From NCBI RefSeq assembly GCF_029227915.1, contig NC_079883.1:806001-870000 (forward strand): DNA of 64,000 nucleotides. The letters run 5' to 3'. The first letter of the stretch is position 1. Each line of letters opens with the position of its first letter. The notes beneath the pieces are model-generated. The model was not told where the DNA came from and searched no databases. It saw only the letters and a list, made by a program, of their open reading frames with translations. Below, piece after piece: positions 36,914-49,569 of the stretch. Made by a program: the position numbers and the translations under genes. The DNA is from Hydractinia symbiolongicarpus (Eukaryota > Cnidaria > Hydrozoa > Anthoathecata > Hydractiniidae).

Positions 36914-39690
36914 GAACGGTTTTTTAAATTATCTTTTCACCACTAAAACGCACGAGACTTGTAGTTTTTAAAAATGTTTTCATTTTTGATGAGACGCTGA
37001 ATAAAAGAAGTTTAATCGCCGGCAAACGAAAACCCGCGAATTCCCGTAAATCCCGGACTCGGCCCGTATAGTCAAATGTATACAAAGAAAATACCCAGGG
37101 AGTAAACTCATTTCCAGAACGATTTTTTAAATTATCTTTTCACCACTAAAACGCATGAGACTTGTAGTTTTCAAAAATGTTTTCATTTTTGATGAGACGC
37201 CGAATAAAAGATGTTTAATTGCCGGCAAACGAAAACCCGCGATTTCCCGTAAATCCCGGACTCGGCCCGTATAGTCAAAAGTATACAAATAAAGTACCCA
37301 GGGAGTAAACTCATTTCCCGAACGATTTTTTAAATTATTTTTTCACCACTAAAACGCATCAGACTTGTAGTTTTCAGGAATGTTTTTATTTTTGATGAGA
37401 CGTTTAATGAAAGAAGTTTAATCGCCGTCAAACGAAAAACCGCGATTTCCCGTAAATCCCGGGCTTGGCCCGTATAGTCGAATGTATACAAAGAAAGTAC
37501 CCTGTGAGTAAACTCATTTCCCGAACGATTTTTTAAATTATTTTTTCACCACTAAAACGCGCGAGACTTGTAGTTTTCAAAAATGTTTTCATTTTTGATG
37601 AGACGTTGAATAAAAGAAGTTTAATCGCCGGCAAACGAAAACCCGCGATTTCCCGTAAATCCCGGACTCGGCCCGTATAGTCAAAAGTATACAAAGAAAA
37701 TACCCTGGGAGTAAACTCATTTCCAGAACGATTTTTTAAATTATCTTTTCACCACTAAAACGCATGACACTTGTAGTTTTCAAAAATGTTTTCATTTTTG
37801 ATGAGACGCTGAATAAAAGATGTTTAATCGCCGGCAAACGAAAACCCGCGATTTCCCGTAAATCCCGGACTCGGCCCGTATAGTCAAAAGTATACTAAGA
37901 AAGTACCCAGGGAGTAAACTCATTTCCCGAACGATTTTTTAAATTATTTTTTCACCACTAAAACGCACGAGACTTGTAGTTTTCAAAAATGTTTTCATTT
38001 TTGATGAGACGCTAAATAAAAGAAGTTTAATCGCCGGCAAACGAAAACCCGCGAATTCCCGTAAATCCCGGACTCGGCCCGTATAGTCAAAAGTATACAA
38101 AGAAAATACCCAGGGAGTAAACTCATTTCCAGAACGATTTTTTAAATTATCTTTTCACCACTAAAACGCATCACACTTGTAGTTTTCAAAAATGTTTTCA
38201 TTTTTGATGAGACGCTGTATAAAAGATGTTTAAACGCCGGCAAACGAAAACCCGCGATTTCCTGTAAATCCCGGACTCGGCCCGTATAGTCAAAAGTATA
38301 CAAAGAAAGTACCCAGGGAGTAAACTCATTTCCCGAACGATTTTTTATATTATTTTTTCACCACTAAAACGCACGAGACTTGTAGTTTTCAAAAATGTTT
38401 TCATTTTTGATGAGACGCTGAATAGAAGAAGTTTAATCGCCGGCAAACGAAAACCCGCGAATTCCCGTAAATCCCGGACTCGGCCCGTATAGTCAAAAGT
38501 ATACAAAGAAAATACACAGGGAGTAAACTCATTTCCCGAACGATTTTTTAAATTATTTTTTCACCACTAAAACGCATGAGACTTGTAGTTTTCAGGAATG
38601 TTTTCATTTTTAATAAGACGCTTAATGAAAGAAGTTTAATCGCCGGCAAACGAAAACCCGCGTATTCCCATAAATCCCGGGCTTGGCCCGTATAGTCGAA
38701 TGTATACAAAGAAAGTACCCTGTGAGTAAACTCATTTCTCGAACGATTTTTTAAATTATTTTTTCACCACTAAAACGCATGAGACTTGTAGTTTTCAAAT
38801 ATGTTTTCATTTTTGATGAGACGCGAAATAAAAGAAGTTTAATCGCCGGCAAACGAAAACCCGCGATTTCCCGTAAATCCCGGACTCGGCCCGTATAGTC
38901 AAAAGTAGACAAAGAAAGTACCCTGCGAGTAAACTCATTTCCAGAACGGTTTTTTTAAATTATCTTTTCACCACTAAAACGCACGAGACTTGTAGTTTTC
39001 AAAAATGTTTTCATTTTTGATGAGACGCTGAATAAAAAAAGTTTAAGCGCCGGCAAACGAAAACCCGCGAATTCCCGTAAATCCCGGACTCGGCCCGTAT
39101 AGTCAAATGTATACAAAGAAAATACCCAGGGAGTAAACTCATTTCCCGAACGATTTTTTAAATTATTTTTTCACCACTAAAACGCATAAGACTTGTAGTC
39201 TTCAAAAATGTTTTTATTTTTGATGAGACGCCGAATAAAAGATGTTTAATTGCCGGCAAACGAAAACCCGCGATTTCCCGTAAATCCCGGACTCGGCCCG
39301 TATAGTCAAAAGTATACAAATAAAGTACCCAGGGAGTAAACTCATTTCCCGAACGATTTTTTAAATTATTTTTTCACCACTAAAACGCATAAGACTTGTA
39401 GTTTTTAAAAATGTTTTCATTTTTGATGAGACGCTGAATGAAAGAAGTTTAATCGCCGGCAAACGCAAACCCGCGATTTCCTGTAAATCCCGGGTTTGGC
39501 CCGTATAGTCAAAAGCATACAAAGAAAATACCCAGGTAGTAAACTCATTTCCAGAACGATTTTTTAAATTATTTTTACACCACTAAAACGCATGAGACTT
39601 GTAGTTTTCAAAAATGTTTTCATTTTTGATGAGACGCTGAATAAAAGAAGTTTAATCGCCGGCAAACGAAAACCCGCAATTTCCCGTAAA
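36914..39690 (+). repeat. Irregular C2, H-like, Q-like and a12-like monomers
   Basis: About 14 monomers with no stable unit. Monomers with cgcacgag and gaattcccg alternate with ones carrying cgcatgacac or cgcatcacac, with Q-like ones (caggaatg with tttttaataag near 38600) and with an a12-like one (caaatatg, gtagac). One extra T occurs at 38948 (gaacggttttttt). No gene lies here. Confidence 0.65.
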
Positions 39691-41177
39691 TCCCGTGCTT
39701 GGCTTGTATAGTCGAGTATATACAAAGAAGGTACCCTGTGAGTAAAGTCCTTTCCAGAACGATTTTTTATATTATCTTTTCAGCACTAAAACGCAAGAGA
39801 CTTGTAGTTTTCAAAAATGTTTTCATTTTTGATGAGACGCTGAATAGAAGAAGTTTAATCGCCGGCAAACGAAAACCTGCGATTTCCCGTAAATCCCGGG
39901 CTTGGCCCGTATAGTCAAATGTATACAAAGAAAGTACCCTGTGAGTAAACTCATTTCCCGAACGATTTTTTAAATTATTTTTTCACCACTAAAACGCATG
40001 AGACTTGTAGTTTTCAAAAATGTTTTCATTTTTGATGAGACGGTGAATGAAAGAAGTTTAATCGCCGGCAAACGAAAACCCGCGATTTCCCGTAAATCCC
40101 GGATTCGGCCCGTATAGTCAAAAGTATACAAAGAAAGTACCCTGCGAGTAAACTCATTTCAAGAACGATTTTTTAAATTATCTTTTCACCACTAAAACGC
40201 ACGAGACTTGTAGTTTTCAAAAATGTTTTCATTTTTGATGAGACGCTGAATAAAAGAAGTTTAATCGCCGGCAAACGAAAACCCGCGAATTCCCGTAAAT
40301 CCCGGACTCGGCCCGTATAGTCAAAAGTATACAAAGAAAATACCCAGGGAGTAAACTCATTTCAAGAACGATTTTTTAAATTATCTTTTCACCACTAAAA
40401 CGCATCACACTTGTAGTTTTCAAAAATGTTTTCATTTTTGATGAGACGCTGTATAAAAGATGTTTAATCGCCGGCAAACGAAAACCCGCGATTTCCTGTA
40501 AATCCCGGACTCGGCCAGTATAGTCAAAAGTATACAAAGAAAGTACCAAGGGAGTAAACTCATTTCCCGAACGATTTTATAAATTATTTTTTCACCACTA
40601 AAACGCAAGAGACTTGTAGTTTTCAAAAATGTTTTCATTTTTGATGAGACGCTGAATAGAAGAAGTTTAATCGCCGGCAAACGAAAACCCGCGAATTCCC
40701 GTAAATCCCGGACTCGGCCCGTATAGTCAAAAGTATACAAAGAAAATACACAGGGAGTAAACTCATTTCCCGAACGAATTTTTAAATTATTTTTTCACCA
40801 CTAAAACGCATGAGACTTGTAGTTTTCAGGAATGTTTTCATTTTTAATAAGACGCTTAATGAAAGAAGTTTAATCGCCGGCAAACGAAAACCCGCGATTT
40901 CCCATAAATCCCGGGCTTGGCCCGTATAGTCGAATGTATACAAAGAAAGTACCCTGTGAGTAAACTCATTTCTCGAACGATTTTTTAAATTATTTTTTCA
41001 CCACTTAAACGCATGAGACTTGTAGTTTTCAAATATGTTTTCATTTTTGATGAGACGCGAAATAAAAGAAGTTTAATCGCCGGCAAACGAAAACCCGCGA
41101 ATTCCCGTAAATCCCGGACTCGGCCCGTATAGTCAAAAGTATACAATGAAAATACACAGGGAGTAAACTCATTTCCC
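39691..41177 (+). repeat. Copy 1 of an out-of-register duplication (period 1491 bp)
   Basis: Begins inside a monomer at tcccgtgcttggcttg and runs through an a7-like monomer, a monomer with the rare gacggtgaatg, C2, a cgcatcacac monomer, and Q-like and a12-like ones. The same series restarts at 41182: ttggcttg, gacggtgaatg and cgcatcacac recur 1490-1491 bp later. That period is 7 monomers plus 70 bp, so unlike all other duplications here it breaks the 203-bp phase. Confidence 0.8.
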
Positions 41178-41247
41178 GAAATCCCGTGCTTGGCTTGTAT
41201 AGTCGAGTATATACAAAGAAGGTACCCTGTGAGTAAAGTCCTTTCCA
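41178..41247 (+). repeat. Truncated 70-bp monomer, phase break
   Basis: The monomer begins normally with tttcccgaa, but instead of the T tract it jumps to atcccgtgcttggc, the consensus position near 137. About 133 bp (consensus 4-136) are missing. Both parent sites contain atttcccg just upstream and an aa or aaa run at the junction, so short-homology joining or a slipped exchange is plausible. It is the only large internal deletion of a monomer that I found in the window. Confidence 0.9.
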
Positions 41248-43684
41248 GAACGATTTTTTATATTATCTTTTCAGCACTAAAACGCATGAGACTTGTAGTT
41301 TTCAAAAATGTTTTCATTTTTGATGAGACGCGAAATAAAAGAAGTTTAATCGCCGGCAAACGAAAACCTGCGATTTCCCGTAAATCCCGGGCTTGGCCCG
41401 TATAGTCAAATGTATACAAAGAAAGTACCCTGTGAGTAAACTCATTTCCCGAACGATTTTTTAAATTATTTTTTCACCACTAAAACGCATGAGACTTGTA
41501 GTTTTCAAAAATGTTTTCATTTTTGATGAGACGGTGAATGAAAGAAGTTTAATCGCCGGCAAACGAAAACCCGCGATTTCCCGTAAATCCCGGATTCGGC
41601 CCGTATAGTCAAAAGTATACAAAGAAAGTACCCTGCGAGTAAACTCATTTCAAGAACGATTTTTTAAATTATCTTTTCACCACTAAAACGCACGAGACTT
41701 GTAGTTTTCAAAAATGTTTTCATTTTTGATGAGACGCTGAATAAAAGAAGTTTAATCGCCGGCAAACGAAAACCCGCGAAATCCCGTAAATCCCGGACTC
41801 GGCCCGTATAGTCAAAAGTATACAAAGAAAATACCCAGGGAGTAAACTCATTTCCAGAACGATTTTTCAAATTATCTTTTCACCACTAAAACGCATCACA
41901 CTTGTAGTTTTCAAAAATGTTTTCATTTTTGATGAGACGCTGAATAGAAGAAGTTTAATCGCCGGCAAACGAAAACCCGCGAATTCCCGTAAATCCCAGA
42001 CTCGGCCCGTATAGTCAAAAGTATACAAAGAAAATACACAGGGAGTAAACTCATTTCCCGAACGAATTTTTAAATTATTTTTTCACCACTAAAACGCATG
42101 AGACTTGTAGTTTTCAAATATGTTTTCATTTTTGATGAGACGCGAAATAAAAGAAGTTTAATCGCCGGCAAACGAAAACCCGCGAATTCCCGTAAATCCC
42201 GGACTCGGCCCGTATAGTCAAAAGTATACAAAGAAAATACACAGGGAGTAAACTCATTTCCCGAACATTTTTTTTAAATTATTTTTTCATCACTAAAACG
42301 CATGAGACTTGTAGTTTTCAGGAATGTTTTCATTTTTAATAAGACGCTTAATGAAAGAAGTTTAATCGCCGGCAAACGAAAACCCGCGATTTCCCATAAA
42401 TCCCGGGCTTGGCCCGTATAGTCAAATGTATACAAAGAAAGTACCCTGTGAGTAAACTCATTTCTCGAACGATTTTTTAAATTATTTTTTCACCACTAAA
42501 ACGCATGAGACTTGTAGTTTTCAAATATGTTTTCATTTTTGATGAGACGCGAAATAAAAGAAGTTTAATCGCCGGCAAACGAAAACCCGCGATTTCCCGT
42601 AAATCCCGGACTCGGCCCGTATAGTCAAAAGTAGACAAAGAAAGTACCCTGCGAGTAAACTCATTTCCAGAACGGTTTTTTAAATTATCTTTTCACCACT
42701 AAAACGCACGAGACTTGTAGTTTTCAAAAATGTTTTCATTTTTGATGAGACGCTGAATAAAAGAAGTTTAATCGCCGGCAAACGAAAACCCGCGAATTCC
42801 CGTAAATCCCGGACTCGGCCCGTATAGTCAAATGTATACAAAGAAAATACCCAGGGAGTAAACTCATTTCCAGAACGATTTTTTAAATTATCTTTTCACC
42901 ACTAAAACGCATGAGACTTGTAGTTTTCAAAAATGTTTTCATTTTTGATGAGACGCCGAATAAAAGATGTTTAATTGCCGGCAAACGAAAACCCGCGATT
43001 TCCCGTAAATCCCGGACTCGGCCCGTATAGTCAAAAGTATACAAATAAAGTACCCTGTGAGTAAACTCATTTCCAGAACCATTTTTTAAGTTATCTTTTC
43101 ACCACTAAAACGCATGAGACTTGTAGTTTTCAAAAATGTTTTCATTTTTGATGACACCCTGAATAGAAGAAGTTTAATCGCCGGCAAACGAAAACCCGCG
43201 AATTCCCGTAAATCCCGGACTCGGCCCGTATAGTCAAAAGTATAAAAAGAAAATACCCAGTGAGTAAACTCATTTCCAGAACGATTTTTTAAATTATCTT
43301 TTCACCACTAAAACGCATGACACTTGTAGTTTTCAAAAATGTTTTCATTTTTGATGAGACGCTGAAAAAAAGATGTTTAATCGCCGGCAAACGAAAACCC
43401 GCGATTTCCCGTAAATCCCGGACTCGGCCCGTATAGTCAAAAGTATACAAACAAAGTACCCAGGGAGTAAACTCATTTCCCGAACGATTTTTTAAATTAT
43501 CTTTTCACCACTAAAACGCAAGAGACTTGTAGTTTTCAAAAATGTTTTTATTTTTGATGAGACGCTGAATAAAAAAAGTTTAATCGCCGGCAAACGAAAA
43601 CCAGCGATTTCCTGTAAATCCCGGGCTTGGCATGTATAGTCGAATGTATACAAAGAAAGTACCCTGTGAGTAAACTCATTTCCC
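41182..43684 (+). repeat. Copy 2 of the out-of-register duplication and following irregular monomers
   Basis: Matches 39691 onward until the cgcatcacac monomer at 41857. This is a hybrid of the copy-1 monomers at 40366 and 40569 (cgcatcac front, gaatagaag back), one unit shorter. The next monomer (42060) is a hybrid of 40772 and 40975. Q-like (42263, with acattttttt), a12-like, C2 and l8-like (gaaccatttttt near 43076) monomers follow. The rest carries no unit I can fix. Confidence 0.7.
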
Positions 43685-45308
43685 GAACGATTTTTTAAAT
43701 TATTTTTTCACCACTAAAACGCAAGAGACTTGTAGTTTTCAAAAATGTTTTCATTTTTGATGAGACGCTGAATAAAAGAAGTTTAATCGCCGGCAAACGA
43801 AAACCCGGGATTTCCCGTAAATCCCGGACTCGGCCCGTATAGTCAAAAGTATACAAAGAAAATACCCAGGTAGTAAACTCATTTCCAGAACGATTTTTTA
43901 AATTATTTTTTCACCACTAAAACGCATGAGACTTGTAGTTTTCAAAAATGTTTTCATTTTTGATGAGACGCTGAATAAAAGAAGTTTAATCGCCGGCAAA
44001 CGAAAACCCGCAATTTCCCGTAAATCCCGTGCTTGGCTCGTATAGTCGAGTATATACAAAGAAAGTACCCTGTGAGTAAAGTCCTTTCCAGAACGATTTT
44101 TTATATTATCTTTTCACCACTAAAACGCATGAGACTTGTAGTTTTCAAAAATGTTTTCACTTTTGATGAGACGCTGAATAAAAGATGTTTAATCGCCGGC
44201 AAACGAAAACCCGCGATTTCCCGTAAATCTCGGACTCGGCCCGTATAGTCAAAAGTATACAAACAAAGTACCCAGGGAGTAAACTCATTTCCCGAACGAT
44301 TTTTTAAATTATCTTTTCACCACTAAAACGCAAGAGACTTGTAGTTTTCAAAAATGTTTTCATTTTTGATGAGACGCTAAATAAAAGAAGTTTAATCGCC
44401 GGCAAACGAAAACCCGCGATTTCCTGTAAATCCCGGGCTTAGCCCGTATAGTCGAATGTATACAAAGAAAGTACCCTGTGAGTAAACTCATTTCCCGAAC
44501 GATTTTTTAAATTATTTTTTCACCACTAAAACGCAAGAGACTTGTAGTTTTCAAAAATGTTTTCATTTTTGATGAGACGCTGAATAAAAGAAGTTTAATC
44601 GCCGGCAAACGAAAACCCGGGATTTCCCGTAAATCCCGGACTCGGCCCGTATAGTCAAAAGTATACAAAGAAAATACCCAGGTAGTAAACTCATTTCCAG
44701 AACGATTTTTTAAATTATTTTTTCACCACTAAAACGCATGAGACTTGTAGTTTTCAAAAATGTTTTCATTTTTGATGAGACGCTGAATAAAAGAAGTTTA
44801 ATCGCCGGCAAACGAAAACCCGCAATTTCCCGTAAATCCCGTGCTTGGCTCGTATAGTCGAGTATATACAAAGAAAGTACCCTGTGAGTAAAGTCCTTTC
44901 CAGAACGATTTTTTACATTATCTTTTAACCACTAAAACGCATGAGACTTGTAGTTTTCAAAAATGTTTTCATTTTTGATGAGACGCTGAATAAAAGAAGT
45001 TTAATCGCCGGCAAACGAAAACCCGGGATTTCCCGTAAATCCCGGACTCGGCCCGTATAGTCAAAAGTATACAAAGAAAATACCCAGGTAGTAAACTCAT
45101 TTCCAGAACGATTTTTTAAATTATTTTTTCACCACTAAAACGCATGAGACTTGTAGTTTTCAAAAATGTTTTCATTTTTGATGAGACGCTGAATAAAAGA
45201 AGTTTAATCGCCGGCAAACGAAAACCCGCAATTTCCCGTAAATCCCGTGCTTGGCTCGTATAGTCGAGTATATACAAAGAAAGTACCCTGTGAGTAAAGT
45301 CCTTTCCA
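43685..45308 (+). repeat. l13 l14 l11 l12 l13 l14 l1/l13 l14: partial right-block units
   Basis: Eight monomers that belong to the end of the 14-mer described next: l13 (cgcaagag, cccgggattt, caggtag), l14 (gcaatttcccg, ttggctcg), l11 (aaatctcgg, acaaacaaag), l12 (gctaaat, gggcttagccc). At 44903 an l1 front (ttttttacatta, ttttaaccac) is joined to an l13 interior, which duplicates the l13-l14 pair with a 406-bp offset to 45309. Confidence 0.8.
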
Positions 45309-48149
45309 GAACGATTTTTTACATTATCTTTTAACCACTAAAACGCATGAGACTTGTAGTTTTCAAAAATGTTTTCATTTTTGATGAGACGCGAAATAAA
45401 AGAAGTTTAATCGCCGGCAAACGAAAACCCGCGATTTCCCGTAAATCCCGGGCTTGGCCCGTATAGTCAAATGTATACAAAGAAAGTACCCTGTGAGTAA
45501 ACTCTTTTCCCGAACGATTTTTTAAATTATTTTTTCACCACTAAAACGCATGAGACTTGTAGTTTTCAAAAATGTTTTCATTTTTGATGAGACGCTGAAT
45601 GAAAGAAGTTTAATCGCCGGCAAACGAAAACCCGCGATTTCCCGTAAATCCCGTGCTTGGCCCGTATAGTCGAGTATATACAAAAAAGTACCCTGTGAGT
45701 AAACTCATTTCCAGAACGATTTTTTAAATTATCTTTTCACCACTAAAACGCATGAGACTTGTAGTCTTCAAAAATGTTTTCATTTTTGATGAGACGCGGA
45801 ATAAAAGAAGTTTAATCGCCGGCAAACGAAAACCTGCGATTTCCCGTAAATCCCGGTCTCGGCCCGTATAGTCAAAAGTATACAAAGAAAATACCCAGGG
45901 AGTAAACTCATTTCCCGAACGATTTTTTAAATTATTTTTTCACCACTAAAACGTATGAGACTCGTAGTTTTCAAAAAAATTTTCATTTTTGATGAGACGC
46001 TGAATAAAAGAAGTTTAATCGCCGGCAAACGAAAACCCGCGATTTCCCGTAAATCCCGGACTCGGCCCGTATAGTCAAAAGTATACAAAGAAAGTACCCT
46101 GCGAGTAAACTCATTTCAAGAACGATTTTTTAAATTATTTTTTCACCACTAAAACGTATGAGACTCGTAGTTTTCAAAAAAATTTTCATTTTTGATGAGA
46201 CGCTGAATAAAAGAAGTTTAATCGCCGGCAAACGAAAACCCGCGATTTCCCGTAAATCCCGGACTCGGCCCGTATAGTCAAAAGTATACAAAGAAAGTAC
46301 CCTGCGAGTAAACTCATTTCAAGAACGATTTTTTAAATTATTTTTTCACCACTAAAACGCATGAGACTTGTAGTTTTCAGGAATGTTTTCATTTTTAATG
46401 AGACGCTTAATGAAAGAAGTTTAATCGCCGGCAAACGAAAACCCGCGATTTCCTGTAATTCCCGGGCTTGGCCCGTATAGTCGAATGTATACATAGAAAG
46501 TACCCTGTGAGTAAACTCATTTCTCGAACTATTTTTTAAATTATCTTTTCACCACTAAAACGCATGAGACTTGTAGTTTTCAAATATGTTTTCATTTTTG
46601 ATGAGACGCGAAATAAAAGAAGTTTAATCGCCGGCAAACGAAAACCCGCAATTTCCTGTAAATCCCGGACTCGGCCCGTATAGTCGAGTATATACAAAGA
46701 AAGTACCCTGCGAGTAAACTCATTTCCAGAACCATTTTTTAAGTTATCTTTTCACCACTAAAAGGCATGAGACTTGTAGTTTTCAAAAATGTTTTCATTT
46801 TTGATGAGACGCGGAAAAAAAGAAGTTTAATCGCCGGCAAACGAAAACCCGCGAATTCCCGTAAATCCCGGACTCGGCCCGTATAGTCAAATGTATACAA
46901 CGAAAATACCCAGGGAGTAAACTCATTTCCAGAGCGATTTTTTAAATTATCTTTTCACCACTAAAACGCATGAGACTTGTAGTTTTCAAAAATGTTTTCA
47001 TCTTTGATGAGACGCCGAATAAAAGATGTTTAATTGCCGGCAAACGAAAACCCGCGATTTCCCGTAAATCCCGGATTCGGCCCGTATAGTCGAGTATATA
47101 CAAAGAGAGTACCCTGTGAGTAAACTCATTTCCAGAACGATTTCTTAAATTATCTTTTCACCACTAAAACGCATGAGACTTGTATTTTTTAAAAATGTTT
47201 TCATTTTTGATGAGACGCTGAATAAAAGAAGTTTAATCGCCGGCAAACGAAAACCCGCAATTTCCCGTAAATCCCGTGCTTGGCTCGTATAGTCGAGTAT
47301 ATACAAAGAAAGTACCCTGTGAGTAAAGTCCTTTCCAGAACGATTTTTTATATTATCTTTTCACCACTAAAACGCATGAGACTTGTAGTTTTCAAAAATG
47401 TTTTTACTTTTGATGAGACGCTGAATAAAAGATGTTTAATCGCCGGCAAACGAAAACCCGCGATTTCCCGTAAATCTCGGACTCGGCCCGTATAGTCAAA
47501 AGTATACAAACAAAGTACCCAGGGAGTAAACTCATTTCCCGAACGATTTTTTAAATTATCTTTTCACCACTAAAACGCAAGAGACTTGTAGTTTTCAAAA
47601 ATGTTTTCATTTTTGATGAGACGCTAAATAAAAGAAGTTTAATCGCCGGCAAACGAAAACCCGCGATTTCCTGTAAATCCCGGGCTTAGCCCGTATAGTC
47701 GAATGTATACAAAGAAAGTACCCTGTGAGTAAACTCATTTCCCGAACGATTTTTTAAATTATTTTTTCACCACTAAAACGCAAGAGACTTGTAGTTTTCA
47801 AAAATGTTTTCATTTTTGATGAGACGCTGAATAAAAGAAGTTTAATCGCCGGCAAACGAAAACCCGGGATTTCCCGTAAATCCCGGACTCGGCCCGTATA
47901 GTCAAAAGTATACAAAGAAAATACCCAGGTAGTAAACTCATTTCCAGAACGATTTTTTAAATTATTTTTTCACCACTAAAACGCATGAGACTTGTAGTTT
48001 TCAAAAATGTTTTCATTTTTGATGAGACGCTGAATAAAAGAAGTTTAATCGCCGGCAAACGAAAACCCGCAATTTCCCGTAAATCCCGTGCTTGGCTCGT
48101 ATAGTCGAGTATATACAAAGAAAGTACCCTGTGAGTAAAGTCCTTTCCA
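45309..48149 (+). repeat. Right-block 14-mer L, copy 1, 2841 bp
   Basis: l1 ttttttacatta, ttttaaccac, ctcttttccc; l2 = N, one A-run base short (tacaaaaaagtacc); l3 = K with ggtctcgg; l4 = Y with caaaaaaattttc; l4 again in the place of l5; l6 = Q with gtaattcccggg; l7 gaactatt, caaatatg; l8 gaaccatt, aaaaggcatg, gcggaaaaaaag; l9 gagcgatt, catctttg; l10 gatttcttaaa, tgtatttttt; l11 tatatta, aaatctcgg; l12; l13; l14. The l4-l4 pair at 45917 and 46120 replaces l4-l5 of the other copies. Confidence 0.87.
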
Positions 48150-49569
48150 GAACGATTTTTTACATTATCTTTTAACCACTAAAACGCATGAGACTTGTAG
48201 TTTTCAAAAATGTTTTCATTTTTGATGAGACGCGAAATAAAAGAAGTTTAATCGCCGGCAAACGAAAACCCGCGATTTCCCGTAAATCCCGGGCTTGGCC
48301 CGTATAGTCAAATGTATACAAAGAAAGTACCCTGTGAGTAAACTCTTTTCCCGAACGATTTTTTAAATTATTTTTTCACCACTAAAACGCATGAGACTTG
48401 TAGTTTTCAAAAATGTTTTCATTTTTGATGAGACGCTGAATGAAAGAAGTTTAATCGCCGGCAAACGAAAACCCGCGATTTCCCGTAAATCCCGTGCTTG
48501 GCCCGTATAGTCGAGTATATACAAAAAAGTACCCTGTGAGTAAACTCATTTCCAGAACGATTTTTTAAATTATCTTTTCACCACTAAAACGCATGAGACT
48601 TGTAGTCTTCAAAAATGTTTTCATTTTTGATGAGACGCGGAATAAAAGAAGTTTAATCGCCGGCAAACGAAAACCTGCGATTTCCCGTAAATCCCGGTCT
48701 CGGCCCGTATAGTCAAAAGTATACAAAGAAAATACCCAGGGAGTAAACTCATTTCCCGAACGATTTTTTAAATTATTTTTTCACCACTAAAACGTATGAG
48801 ACTCGTAGTTTTCAAAAAAAATTTCATTTTTGATGAGACGCTGAATAAAAGAAGTTTAATCGCCGGCAAACGAAAACCCGCGATTTCCCGTAAATCCCGG
48901 ACTCGGCCCGTATAGTCAAAAGTATACAAAGAAAGTACCCTGCGAGTAAACTCATTTCAAGAACGATTTTTTAAATTATCTTTTCACCACTAAAACGCAC
49001 GAGACTTGTAGTTTTCAAAAATGTTTTCATTTTTGATGAGACGCTGAATAAAAGGAGTTTAATCGCCGGCAAACGAAAACCCGCGATTTCCCGTAAATCC
49101 CGTGCTTGGCCCGTATAGTCGAGTATATACAAAGAAAGTACCCTGTGAGTAAACTCATTTCCAGAACGATTTTTTAAATTATTTTTTCACCACTAAAACG
49201 CATGAGACTTGTAGTTTTCAGGAATGTTTTCATTTTTAATGAGACGCTTAATGAAAGAAGTTTAATCGCCGGCAAACGAAAACCCGCGATTTCCCGTAAT
49301 TCCCGGGCTTGGCCCGTATAGTCGAATGTATACAAAGAAAGTACCCTGTGAGTAAACTCATTTCTCGAACTATTTTTTAAATTATTTTTTCACCACTAAA
49401 ACGCATGAGACTTGTAGTTTTCAAAAATGTTTTCATTTTTGATGAGACGCTGAATAAAAGAAGTTTAATCGCCGGCAAACGAAAACCCGCAATTTCCCGT
49501 AAATCCCGTGCTTGGCTCGTATAGTCGAGTATATACAAAGAAAGTACCCTGTGAGTAAAGTCCTTTCCA
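48150..49569 (+). repeat. Right-block 7-mer S, copy 1, 1420 bp
   Basis: The order is l1 l2 l3 l4 l5 l6 and a hybrid l7/l14. The hybrid starts with the l7 mark gaactatt (after tttctc) but continues with the l14 interior (gcaatttcccg, ttggctcg, gtaaagtcc). The 7-mer is therefore the 14-mer with l7 to l13 removed in register. l5 is cgcacgag with aaaaggagttt and gtgcttgg. Confidence 0.88.
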
